DNA from: Segatella copri
GTDB lineage: Bacteria > Bacteroidota > Bacteroidia > Bacteroidales > Bacteroidaceae
Assembly: GCF_026015295.1 (NCBI RefSeq)
Contig: NZ_JAPDUW010000002.1
Coordinates: 176,397 to 240,396 of the forward strand
DNA length: 64,000 nt
Direction: 5' to 3'
Part shown: positions 51,369 through 59,322 of the stretch, one piece after another
Numbering within the stretch: the first letter of the stretch is position 1
Layout of the letters: every line of letters begins with the position of its first letter
The notes under the pieces: model-generated
The model's database searches: none
Told to the model about the DNA's origin: nothing
What the model saw: the letters and a program-made list of their open reading frames with translations, nothing else
Translations under genes and position numbers: made by a program

Positions 51369-52640
51369 ATGAAGAGTACATTTTCAATTATCTTCTACCT
51401 CAAAAGACAGGTAGTAAAGAAAGATGGTACTGTTCCAGTTATGGGACGTATCACAGTGGACGGAACACAGTCGCAGTTCAGTTGCAAGACAACTGCCAAT
51501 CCAAATTTGTGGGACACCAAGGGCGGACGCATGATAGGTAAGAGTATGCAGGCTTTGGAAGTGAACCGCAAATTGGACAAGATGCGTGTGAGTATCAGTA
51601 AGCATTATCAGGAGATTATGGACAGGGACAACTTCGTCACTGCCGACAAGGTGAAGAACGCCTTTCTTGGCTTGGAGTATCGTTGCCATACACTGATGAA
51701 AGTCTATTCTCAAAGCCGTGATGAAATGGAAAAGCAATATAAGGCTGGCATGAAATCTTTGAGTACATACACGAAGTATAGAATCGGGTGTGCCTATGTG
51801 GGCGAGTTCTTGCAGACGCATTACCATGTGAAGGATATTGCTCTGAAAGAGTTATCGCTGCCTTTTATCACAGACTACGAGACTTTTCTCAGAACAGACA
51901 AGCATCTGAAGATAAATTCTGCAATGGTGTTTGTCCGCAATCTCCGTGCAATGGTATTCCGTGCCATAGATAATGAATGGCTCGTAAAAGACCCATTCAG
52001 ACGATATGAGTACAAGGAAGAAGAGACCACAAGAGAGTTTCTGAGCAAAGAAGAGATTCACCTGTTGATGGAAACACCTATCACAAGAAAGAAGATGAGC
52101 ATGGTACGTGATTTGTTTCTGTTCTGTTGTTTCACTGGTCTCGCCTTCATAGATCTTTATAACCTGAAGGAAGAGAACATCAAAACGTTCTTTGACGATG
52201 GCGAGTGGATAATAATCCATCGACAGAAGACAGGAACGGAAGCCAACATCAAGTTGCTTGACTATCCCAAGCAGATTATGGAAAAATACCGTGGATTGTG
52301 TGAAGACGGCAGGGTGTTTCCAGTACCCAACTACCAAAGTTGTATGGATTCGCTCAAAAGACTGGGCAAGAAATGTGGTATCACCAAGCCGCTGTCCTGG
52401 CACATGAGCCGTCATTCGTTCGCAACCTCGGTTTGCCTCTCCAACGGAGTTCCAATAGAAACCGTGAGTTCAATGCTTGGTCACAAGGACATAAAGACAA
52501 CCCAGGTGTATGCCAAGATTACCAAGGAGAAATTGAGCAAAGACGTGGAAAAGTTGTCTCAGCAGATTAATAACATTGAGGAATTCACGTTTGGAAATGT
52601 TTGCAACGATAATACTAACACTATAAATGGCAGAGTATGA
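51369..52640 (+). CDS. Tyrosine site-specific integrase of the ICE
   Basis: 423 residues from ATG 51369 (a TTG 24 bp earlier is possible). An arm-binding N-terminal part and a SAM-like core-binding domain precede the catalytic domain: CCFTGLAFIDL (the first Arg is Ala, as in Bacteroidales ICE integrases such as IntDOT, where it is Ser), RQKTGTEANI, HMSRHSFAT near 345, LGHKDIKTTQVYAKI with the nucleophile Tyr about 381. It recombines attL and attR for integration and excision. The next gene overlaps its stop by 4 bp. Confidence 0.92.
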   Translation: MKSTFSIIFYLKRQVVKKDGTVPVMGRITVDGTQSQFSCKTTANPNLWDTKGGRMIGKSMQALEVNRKLDKMRVSISKHYQEIMDRDNFVTADKVKNAFLGLEYRCHTLMKVYSQSRDEMEKQYKAGMKSLSTYTKYRIGCAYVGEFLQTHYHVKDIALKELSLPFITDYETFLRTDKHLKINSAMVFVRNLRAMVFRAIDNEWLVKDPFRRYEYKEEETTREFLSKEEIHLLMETPITRKKMSMVRDLFLFCCFTGLAFIDLYNLKEENIKTFFDDGEWIIIHRQKTGTEANIKLLDYPKQIMEKYRGLCEDGRVFPVPNYQSCMDSLKRLGKKCGITKPLSWHMSRHSFATSVCLSNGVPIETVSSMLGHKDIKTTQVYAKITKEKLSKDVEKLSQQINNIEEFTFGNVCNDNTNTINGRV

Positions 52641-53032
52641 AACGACAAGTGATAACAATACAAGAAGATATGGTCATCTACGCCCCACATCATGGTGAGG
52701 TATGGATGACAGTTTGGGAGATTGCCGAACTGTTGAATGTAACAGGGACAGCAGTGAAGAATACCATCAAGCGCATTTGGAAACAAAGTGTGCTGAAAGA
52801 TTTCCAGCTTTCTCAATACATCAAACTTGAAAATGGATATTCTGCGCATGTCTATGATATGGAAGTGATTATCGCCATAGCACTTCAAATGGATACATAC
52901 CAAGCCTTGTTGTTCAGACAATGGTTTATCAGTAAGGTTGTAAACCGCAAGGATTGCCATGCAGAGCAAGTAAAACACGAGTATCCGATGATTATTGTGA
53001 TGAACGGAACGATGCCAAGAGGTGCAAGTTAG
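52637..53032 (+). CDS. ICE accessory protein, HTH-like (131 aa)
   Basis: 131 residues. WMTVWEIAELLNVTGTAVKNTIKRIWK is a clear helix-turn-helix, and YQALLFRQWFISKV follows, as in RhuM-like or ICE-encoded regulators that sit after the integrase. The start codon overlaps the integrase stop, so it is cotranslated. It probably regulates excision; the target is unknown. Confidence 0.7.
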   Translation: MKRQVITIQEDMVIYAPHHGEVWMTVWEIAELLNVTGTAVKNTIKRIWKQSVLKDFQLSQYIKLENGYSAHVYDMEVIIAIALQMDTYQALLFRQWFISKVVNRKDCHAEQVKHEYPMIIVMNGTMPRGAS

Positions 53033-53074
53033 AATCTCTCATCTTTTAATAAGATTCCTACACCTTTATAAATA

Positions 53075-53126
53075 ATAGCGTACAGAGGAAACGATTTTTG
53101 TCGTTGTACCCTGTACGCTATTTTTG
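53075..53126. terminator. Bidirectional terminator after the integrase operon
   Basis: ATAGCGTACAG pairs perfectly with CTGTACGCTAT and is followed by TTTTTGTTTC. An inner stem (AACGA/TCGTT) strengthens it. It separates the integrase operon from the minus-strand HTH gene. Confidence 0.75.
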
Positions 53127-53155
53127 TTTCACTATTATGAAGCAGTACCCTCCTC

Positions 53156-53470
53156 TTATGAAACAGTGCCGTCGATTATCGGCTTGCGGTAATTACCAGT
53201 GAGAAGTGCTTGTATCTCGGATTCCGGATAGAGGGTTTTGCCACATAATATAATGTAGGGCAAAATGCCTTGCTTGCGATATTCCTGCAAGGTGCGGCGA
53301 CTAAGCTTCAAATGCTCGGAGAGTTCCTTGTCGGTGAGGTATCGCTCCCCGTCCAAAGGTGGGCTGTAGGACTCGATGAAGGAAGACAGCCAGTTGTTGG
53401 CTTTCTTCAAGGATTGCATGGCGGTGTCTATCGACTTGCTCTCATGCGTAAGAAGTTGGTTCATGTTCAT
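53156..53470 (-). CDS. Excisionase-like HTH protein (minus strand)
   Basis: 104 residues. MerR/Xis-type winged helix: YLTDKELSEHLKLSRRTLQEYRKQG and LPYIILCGKTLYPESEIQALL. The N-terminal half is a helical linker. It resembles the small Xis-like proteins of CTnDOT-type elements. A fragment of a close relative lies at 21441, showing that a similar element visited the island. It is followed at a distance by another HTH gene on the same strand. Confidence 0.85.
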   Translation of the reverse strand: MNMNQLLTHESKSIDTAMQSLKKANNWLSSFIESYSPPLDGERYLTDKELSEHLKLSRRTLQEYRKQGILPYIILCGKTLYPESEIQALLTGNYRKPIIDGTVS

Positions 53471-53563
53471 TGTTTACAATTTGGATTAAGTGGTGAATAT
53501 AAAATGTGTTGGCTCGCCCAGGGTGAAGTTTTCGGCTTTGCCTTGGGCGAGTTTGGCTTTACG

Positions 53564-53851
53564 CTATACCGATTTGATTCTGGCGATAAGCGGAACGATG
53601 GCTTTGACCTCTTCGGGACAGTAATAGAATTGGCGACCTATCTGGGTATGCCCCAATAAACGGCGGTCACGAAGTTTTTGTAAGGTGCGCTGGCTGATGC
53701 GAAGTTGCTGGCAGACCTCATGACCTGTAAGCCATTTGTTCAGCCGCTTGCCGTTAGCCTTATGCTTCAGCAACTCCACTTTCTTTACCAAGGCATCGTA
53801 TCTTGCCATCATCAAGTCGAATGCCTTCTTTTCCATTGTTACTACTTCCAT
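53564..53851 (-). CDS. Second excisionase-like HTH protein (minus strand)
   Basis: 95 residues. Helix-turn-helix KWLTGHEVCQQLRISQRTLQKLRDRRLLG followed by HTQIGRQFYYCPEEVKAIVP. A coiled helix (MMARYDALVKKVELLKHK) precedes it. The upstream region on this strand contains TATCTTCG near 53887. With the gene at 53156 it forms a pair of minus-strand regulators typical of this ICE family. Confidence 0.85.
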   Translation of the reverse strand: MEVVTMEKKAFDLMMARYDALVKKVELLKHKANGKRLNKWLTGHEVCQQLRISQRTLQKLRDRRLLGHTQIGRQFYYCPEEVKAIVPLIARIKSV

Positions 53852-53886
53852 GTTCTTGATTTTTATGGGTTTGACATTTTCGGCTG

Positions 53887-53894
53887 CGAAGATA
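53887..53894 (-). promoter_or_regulatory. -7 element for the minus-strand HTH genes
   Basis: TATCTTCG on the minus strand, about 36 bp before the start of the HTH gene ending at 53564. The same variant serves the HU gene. Confidence 0.5.
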
Positions 53895-54033
53895 CGACAC
53901 GAATTAGGAAAAACAATGAAAATGGAGATTTGTGGCAGTGCTTTTCCGTCGTTTGCTGACCGACAGGCAAGTAATTCAAGAAAATTATACGTGGGTCATT
54001 AATGAGTTGTTAAACGGGTATTTCGCAAATGAT

Positions 54034-54041
54034 TAATTTTG
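54034..54041 (+). promoter_or_regulatory. -7 element for the plus-strand HTH/topB genes
   Basis: TAATTTTG (TAnnTTTG) 52 bp before the ATG at 54093. It is followed by CCACCGAGAAA, similar to CCACCGAAAC after the -7 at 58698. Confidence 0.55.
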
Positions 54042-54092
54042 CCACCGAGAAATCAAAACAGCAAAGTTTGTAACATTTAAAACGGAATCAAA

Positions 54093-54392
54093 ATGGAAGT
54101 AATAACAATGGAAAGTCCAGCCTTTAAGATGCTGACAGAACAGATTGCCGACGTGGCAAAGTTGGTAGCTCTCATATATTCCAATGCGAGAGAAAATACC
54201 AAAAGAAGAAGCATGGAACTTGTGCTGACAAGCAGTGATGCAGCAAGAATACTTGGGATAAGCAAGCGAACCCTGCAGCGCTTGCGCTCTACCAACAGCA
54301 TCGAGTACTTCATGGTGCGCGGACAATGCAGATATAGCATCAACGCTGTACAGAAATTGATTGAGGAACGAACCATTGCCAAGGAGACATGA
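54093..54392 (+). CDS. Excisionase-like HTH protein (plus strand, first)
   Basis: 99 residues: an N-terminal helix (FKMLTEQIADVAKLVALIY) and a helix-turn-helix LTSSDAARILGISKRTLQRLRS with the wing EYFMVRGQCRYSINAVQKL. It resembles the two minus-strand proteins. Its stop overlaps the start of the next gene by 4 bp (ATGA). It probably helps control integration and excision. Confidence 0.85.
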   Translation: MEVITMESPAFKMLTEQIADVAKLVALIYSNARENTKRRSMELVLTSSDAARILGISKRTLQRLRSTNSIEYFMVRGQCRYSINAVQKLIEERTIAKET

Positions 54393-54748
54393 GTATGGAA
54401 GATGGAACATTGAGACGATTGGAATTATATCTGCATGATCTGCACAAGAAAATTGACGGCATCTATGACATGCTGATGTTGAGACATGAGCGAAGCGGAG
54501 AGGACAAGGGATGCTCTGGCATCAACGAGAAATTGCTCGACAACCAGGATCTCTGTCTTTTGTTTCAAATTTCTCCCCGTTCCCTGCAACGCTACCGCAG
54601 TCTGGGAGTGCTTCCCTACAAGCGGCTGGGACAGAAGACCTACTACACGGAGGAAGACGTGAAGCAATTTATCAAGAACAACGTGAAGGATTTCAATCAG
54701 GAGAATGTAGAGCATTATATGACTCGCATTCACCAAAAATTCAAATAA
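54389..54748 (+). CDS. Excisionase-like HTH protein (plus strand, second)
   Basis: 119 residues. N-terminal helices (LRRLELYLHDLHKKIDGIY) are followed by a helix-turn-helix at CLLFQISPRSLQRYRSLGVLP, and a wing with GQKTYYTEEDVKQFI. It is cotranslated with the preceding gene (overlap 4 bp). The DUF3945-type gene starts 31 bp later. Confidence 0.85.
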   Translation: MSMEDGTLRRLELYLHDLHKKIDGIYDMLMLRHERSGEDKGCSGINEKLLDNQDLCLLFQISPRSLQRYRSLGVLPYKRLGQKTYYTEEDVKQFIKNNVKDFNQENVEHYMTRIHQKFK

Positions 54749-54779
54749 CAAAAGTATTCACCATTAAACATTTACAATT

Positions 54780-56438
54780 ATGGGACAAAAGAAAAAGAGT
54801 GATGAACAGGACGTGCTGGTAGTCCGTGACGAAAAGACGGGCGAGATCAGCGTCGTCGCCGGACTCAGCAGAGACGGCACACCGAAGCGAGCACCCGCCA
54901 AGGCGGAGAACACGTCCGACTTCCTGCGTTTTGACCGCAACAGTGACTTGATGGACAGTTTCTTTAGAAACTTCTTCCGCCAGTGCAAGGAGCCAAGCCG
55001 ATTCGGATTCTACCGCATAGCGGCAGACCAGGTGGAAAACCTGCTTGGCGTGATGAAGGAGTTACTGAAAGATCCGGAGGCTAACAAGGAGATTCTTTCC
55101 GCCCACAAGGTTGACACCTCCAACTATGAGAAAGAGGCAAAGCAATCGGAAGGGCAGGCGAAAGAAACCGCATCATCGGACGATGCGTCCAAGACGCAAG
55201 CTAACACAGAAAAAGAGAATGTATCATCTGAACAAACCAACGAAAAAGAGAACGACATGGAACAGAAACCAGAACAGACCGCAACCGAACAGCAGGCACA
55301 GACCGCTCCGGGTGTAAAGCAGAACCTCATTAGTGGTAACGATGTGAACCTGCAGGAACTTGGTGCCAAATATGGCATAGACTTCAACAGTATGAATGAG
55401 AAGGATATGAAAGCCCTGCTCAACTACGGCAAGACAGGGCTTGTGATTGTGAAGCCGACCTTCGGCGGTGAACAGATAGAGATACAGGCCCGTCTGTCAT
55501 TCCGTAAGGACGATAACGACCAGTTGCAACTCGTGCCGCATTTCGTGCGCAACGAGCCAAAACTCGATGTCGCTTACAAAGGCTATACCTTCACTCCAGA
55601 GGACAAGAAGAACCTGTTGCAGAACGGTAACCTCGGAAAGGTAGTGGATTTCCCCGACAAGAACACAGGTGAACTGCGTCCTCATTTCATCAGTATCGAC
55701 CGTCTCACCAATGAGATTGTGGACATCCCTACCAACAAGGTGCGCATACCCGATACCATCGGCAAGACACCTATTACCAAGGACGACAAGAGAGTGCTCT
55801 ACTCAGGTATTCCGCTTCGTAAGGAGATTGAGCTTGCCAACGGGCGCAAGTTTACACCGCTGCTGCAGGTGAATGTGGAACAGCGTGGCGTGGAGTTCGT
55901 GCCTGGCAGCACAAGACAGGCGCAAGGTCAGAAACAGAATGGAGACAAGAAGCAAACCGCTGACAAGCAGGAGCAGAAGGCAGAAGGTGATGTGGGTGGT
56001 CAGAAGAAGCAGCAAGATCCCAACCACTGGCTCAATGAGGATGGAACCATCCGCCGACTCAACACCTATTTCAAGAAGGAACTGACCGAGCAGCAGAAGG
56101 ACGACTATGTGGCAGGCAAGACCATCGAGATCAAGGAAGTGCCGAACAAGAACGGCAGCGGTACCTATACCGCCTACGTGAAGTTCGATTTCGACAAGAT
56201 GCAGCCACGTTCCTACCGCAACAATCCAGACATCAAACAGGCAAAGGAACAGATTCCTACCAACGAGAACAAGGTACAAGTCGCCGTCAACGAGCAGGGC
56301 AAGACCCATGAGGCAACCAAGCACACCAAGGAGCCGCTGAGTCCGGGACAGTCTGCGCCAAAGAACGAAAAGCAGCAGAAGGAACAGAGCGCCGAGGAAC
56401 AGAAGCCAAAGAGAAAGGCAAGAAGCGTGAAGATGTAG
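54780..56438 (+). CDS. DUF3945/DUF4099-type ICE protein
   Basis: 552 residues. An N-terminal part with VSGLS-like DNA-binding hints (VVAGLSRDGTPKRAP and FLRFDRNSDLMDSFF) is followed by a low-complexity Glu/Gln/Ala linker (about 120-175). A conserved middle follows (LGAKYGIDFNSMNEKDMKALL, then GKTGLVIVKPTFGGEQIEIQ), and a second copy-like part continues to residue 400 (VLYSGIPLRKEIELANG). The C-terminal 100 residues are again Lys/Gln-rich. It is found beside topB in CTnDOT-type elements; the biochemical role is unknown. Confidence 0.8.
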   Translation: MGQKKKSDEQDVLVVRDEKTGEISVVAGLSRDGTPKRAPAKAENTSDFLRFDRNSDLMDSFFRNFFRQCKEPSRFGFYRIAADQVENLLGVMKELLKDPEANKEILSAHKVDTSNYEKEAKQSEGQAKETASSDDASKTQANTEKENVSSEQTNEKENDMEQKPEQTATEQQAQTAPGVKQNLISGNDVNLQELGAKYGIDFNSMNEKDMKALLNYGKTGLVIVKPTFGGEQIEIQARLSFRKDDNDQLQLVPHFVRNEPKLDVAYKGYTFTPEDKKNLLQNGNLGKVVDFPDKNTGELRPHFISIDRLTNEIVDIPTNKVRIPDTIGKTPITKDDKRVLYSGIPLRKEIELANGRKFTPLLQVNVEQRGVEFVPGSTRQAQGQKQNGDKKQTADKQEQKAEGDVGGQKKQQDPNHWLNEDGTIRRLNTYFKKELTEQQKDDYVAGKTIEIKEVPNKNGSGTYTAYVKFDFDKMQPRSYRNNPDIKQAKEQIPTNENKVQVAVNEQGKTHEATKHTKEPLSPGQSAPKNEKQQKEQSAEEQKPKRKARSVKM

Positions 56439-56536
56439 TTGCCGCCACTTGATCCACAGAGTTAATCATCCATTATAACAACCGACATCTGCGACCGTCT
56501 ATCCCACGGTTGCGGATGTCACAAAAACAACAGACA

Positions 56537-58693
56537 ATGAAGACAATCATCGCAGAGAAGCCAAGCGTAGCCAAGGAAATCGCCCACATTGTGGGAGCTG
56601 ACAAGCGTGAGGAAGGCTATATGCAGGGCAATGGCTATTATGTGACATGGGCATTCGGACATTTAGTGCAGCCAGCCATGCCGGAAACTTACGGCATGAA
56701 GGGATTCCATGCGGAGAATCTGCCTGTGATTCCCGACCCGTTCGTTCTTGTTCCCCGACAAGTCAAGACAGAGAACGGCTACAAACCAGATGCAGGTGTG
56801 CTTGTCCAGATCAAGATAATCGGCAAGCTGTTTGACAGCAGTGAGCGCATTATTGTAGCAACCGATGCCGGACGTGAGGGAGAGTTGATTTTCCGATACC
56901 TCTATGCGTATCTTGGTTGCAGGAAACCTTTCGACCGTCTCTGGATCAGTTCGCTTACGGACACCGCCATCCGTGAGGGACTTCTGAACCTCAAGGATGG
57001 CAAGGAGTATGACAATCTCTATCATGCAGCGAAGGCACGAAGTGAGGCAGACTGGCTCGTCGGCATCAACGGCACGCAGGCCCTGACGATAGCCGCAGGA
57101 CGTGGCACCTATTCCGTAGGTCGTGTGCAGACTCCGACCCTTGGCATGGTGTGCGAACGCTATTGGGAACACAAGCGTTTCGAGTCGAAACCGTTCTGGC
57201 AGGTACACTTCGGTGTGGTTGATGCAGACAGTGGCAATATACTGAAGTTCACATCTGCCAACCGATGGACAGACAAAGCTACCGCAACCGATATATATAA
57301 TAAGGTGAAAGAAACAGGTTCTGTCATCATCACAAAGATCGCAACCAAGCGAAAGGTGGAGAAGGCACCGCTCCTTTACGACCTCACCACCTTGCAGAAA
57401 GAAGCCAATTCCCAGCATGGCTTCACGGCAGAGCATACACTCTCCATCGCCCAGAAACTCTACGAGGCAAAGTTCATCACCTATCCAAGAACATCAAGCC
57501 GCTATATTTCGGATGATGTATTTGCCACCCTTCCCAAACTCTTCAAGAATCTGGAGAATCATTCGGAATATGGAGAAAAAGTGAAACTCTTGCCTGGCAG
57601 TGAGGACTACTGCAAGAACAGCGTGAATGCCGCCAAGGTGACCGATCACCATGCCCTGCTCATCACAGAAAATGCAGCCATTGGTCTTTTCAAGGACGAG
57701 AAGATCGTTTATGACATGATATTGTGCCGGATGATTGAAGCGTTCTCAGCAGACTGCATCAAGGACATCACATCAGTATCGGCGCAAGTGGATCATGACG
57801 TCGAATTTGGCATCAGTGGCTCCATCATCCGACAGACTGGCTGGCGAGCGTTGTCGCTCAAGGAAAAGAACAAAAGGCAGGACAAGGATGCAGGCGCAAC
57901 AGACGATGAGGTCAAAGATCAAGTCATTCCCAACTGGCAAGAAGGACAGCATGTCACTCTTTCTGGCTGCACCATCACGGAGGGCAAGACCAAACCGAAG
58001 CCATTGCATACGGAATCCACATTGCTTGCAGCAATGGAGACCGCAGGCAAAGAGATAGAAGATGATACGAAGCGCCAGGCAATGAAGGACAGCGGTATTG
58101 GCACACCTGCCACACGTGCCGCCATCATCGAAACCCTGCTCAAACGAGAGTATATGGTGCGCCAGCAGAAGAAACTTGTGCCGACGGAAAAAGGACTCGC
58201 CCTGCATTCCGTGGTGAAGAACATGGCGATTGCCAATGTGGAGATGACGGGCAAATGGGAGGCGGAACTTGCCAAGATTGAACGAGGTGAAGCAAGTGCA
58301 GACGGGTTCACCCATAGTATCGAAGGCTATACCCGTGAAATCACTGCGGAATTGTTAGGTTGTGATAGACTTTTCAGCCACAAGGATTCCGGCTGCCAGT
58401 GTCCTAAATGCAAGCAAGGTACCATGCAGTTCTTCGGAAAGGTAGTAAGATGCAGCAACAAGGAGTGCGGTATGCCAGTGTTCAAGCAGGTAGCAGGAAA
58501 GTTGCTCACTGATGGCGACATCACCGAGTTGCTTACCAAGGGCAAGACCAGAACGCTCAATGGTTTCACCAGCAAGCAAGGCAAATCATTCTCCGCAGCC
58601 ATTGCCTTTGACGAGAATTTCAACACGAAATTCGTCTTTGCAGAGCGCAAAACAGCAGAAAAGCGAGGAAATGTGAAGAGATACAAGAAATAG
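56537..58693 (+). CDS. topB: DNA topoisomerase III (TopB) of the ICE
   Basis: 718 residues from ATG 56537 (the 9-codon extension upstream is not needed). TOPRIM start KTIIAEKPSVAKEI, acidic DAGREGELIF, the active-site region TYPRTSSRYIS with Tyr about 316, and a C-terminal zinc-ribbon-like CQCPKCKQGTMQFF ... CSNKECGMPVF are all present. Type IA topoisomerases pass single strands and are needed in excision/transfer of this ICE family. Two fragments of a related topB are stranded at 21511 and 35719 in the island. Confidence 0.95.
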   Translation: MKTIIAEKPSVAKEIAHIVGADKREEGYMQGNGYYVTWAFGHLVQPAMPETYGMKGFHAENLPVIPDPFVLVPRQVKTENGYKPDAGVLVQIKIIGKLFDSSERIIVATDAGREGELIFRYLYAYLGCRKPFDRLWISSLTDTAIREGLLNLKDGKEYDNLYHAAKARSEADWLVGINGTQALTIAAGRGTYSVGRVQTPTLGMVCERYWEHKRFESKPFWQVHFGVVDADSGNILKFTSANRWTDKATATDIYNKVKETGSVIITKIATKRKVEKAPLLYDLTTLQKEANSQHGFTAEHTLSIAQKLYEAKFITYPRTSSRYISDDVFATLPKLFKNLENHSEYGEKVKLLPGSEDYCKNSVNAAKVTDHHALLITENAAIGLFKDEKIVYDMILCRMIEAFSADCIKDITSVSAQVDHDVEFGISGSIIRQTGWRALSLKEKNKRQDKDAGATDDEVKDQVIPNWQEGQHVTLSGCTITEGKTKPKPLHTESTLLAAMETAGKEIEDDTKRQAMKDSGIGTPATRAAIIETLLKREYMVRQQKKLVPTEKGLALHSVVKNMAIANVEMTGKWEAELAKIERGEASADGFTHSIEGYTREITAELLGCDRLFSHKDSGCQCPKCKQGTMQFFGKVVRCSNKECGMPVFKQVAGKLLTDGDITELLTKGKTRTLNGFTSKQGKSFSAAIAFDENFNTKFVFAERKTAEKRGNVKRYKK

Positions 58694-58697
58694 TTTG

Positions 58698-58803
58698 TAC
58701 CTTTGCCACCGAAACATGGTTCATAAATGGTGTCTTTATTCAGGATGCTTTTATTTACTGTGGATTAAGTGGCGGCACTCGGAGGGATACCGAGTGCCTT
58801 TTT
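58698..58803 (+). promoter_or_regulatory. Promoter plus terminator: short leader or small RNA before the DUF1896 gene
   Basis: A -7 element TACCTTTG lies at 58698-58705 just after the topB stop. A perfect rho-independent terminator (GGCACTCGG/CCGAGTGCC, loop 7 nt, then TTTTTC) lies at 58774-58803. A transcript of about 90 nt would start and end here, 70 bp before the ATG at 58873. It can be an attenuator for the DUF1896-helicase operon or a separate small RNA. Confidence 0.6.
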
Positions 58804-58872
58804 CTTGCTTTCAACAAACACCAACCGCCATCCACGGTTTATTATTCACCACTTAATCCATTCAACTGACAA

Positions 58873-59322
58873 ATGAACAGAAAGAAACAGGCACAGACAG
58901 AACTGTCCTATTACGGACTGTATCTCTTGAACCATCTCAGAGAGAACCGTTTTCCACAAGCCAGCGATGCGGACTTTATCCGCGAACGTGCAGACCATGC
59001 CGCAGAGGTATATGAGCAGGCACGGCGTGATGCCCTCTTTGCCGATGCGGCACAAGAACTTGCCATGGCAGCATTGCTGAAAGGTCTCCGCTTTTCCAAG
59101 TACAGCATCCTGTATGATGTTGTTGACAGTGAGTTTCCCCTGGAGGTAGCAGTAGAAGACCAGGAAGCGTTTGTCAAGAACCTCCTGCCTTTGGTTGACA
59201 ACGTGTATTCCATTTACGACCTCACCGATGACGATTTTGCCCAGTCACCGGACTACGACCAGCTCTACACTGAGTTGACTGGAGCCGTAGCCATTTTCAT
59301 AGAGTCAAATGGCGTACAATAG
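58873..59322 (+). CDS. DUF1896 family protein
   Basis: 149 residues. Helical N-terminal part ([39 protein letters not shown]) and a C-terminal conserved part ([31 protein letters not shown]). The order and length match the DUF1896 proteins found next to the large methylase/helicase in Bacteroidales ICEs. It overlaps the next gene by 14 bp. The function is unknown; probably a partner of the helicase. Confidence 0.85.
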   Translation: MNRKKQAQTELSYYGLYLLNHLRENRFPQASDADFIRERADHAAEVYEQARRDALFADAAQELAMAALLKGLRFSKYSILYDVVDSEFPLEVAVEDQEAFVKNLLPLVDNVYSIYDLTDDDFAQSPDYDQLYTELTGAVAIFIESNGVQ

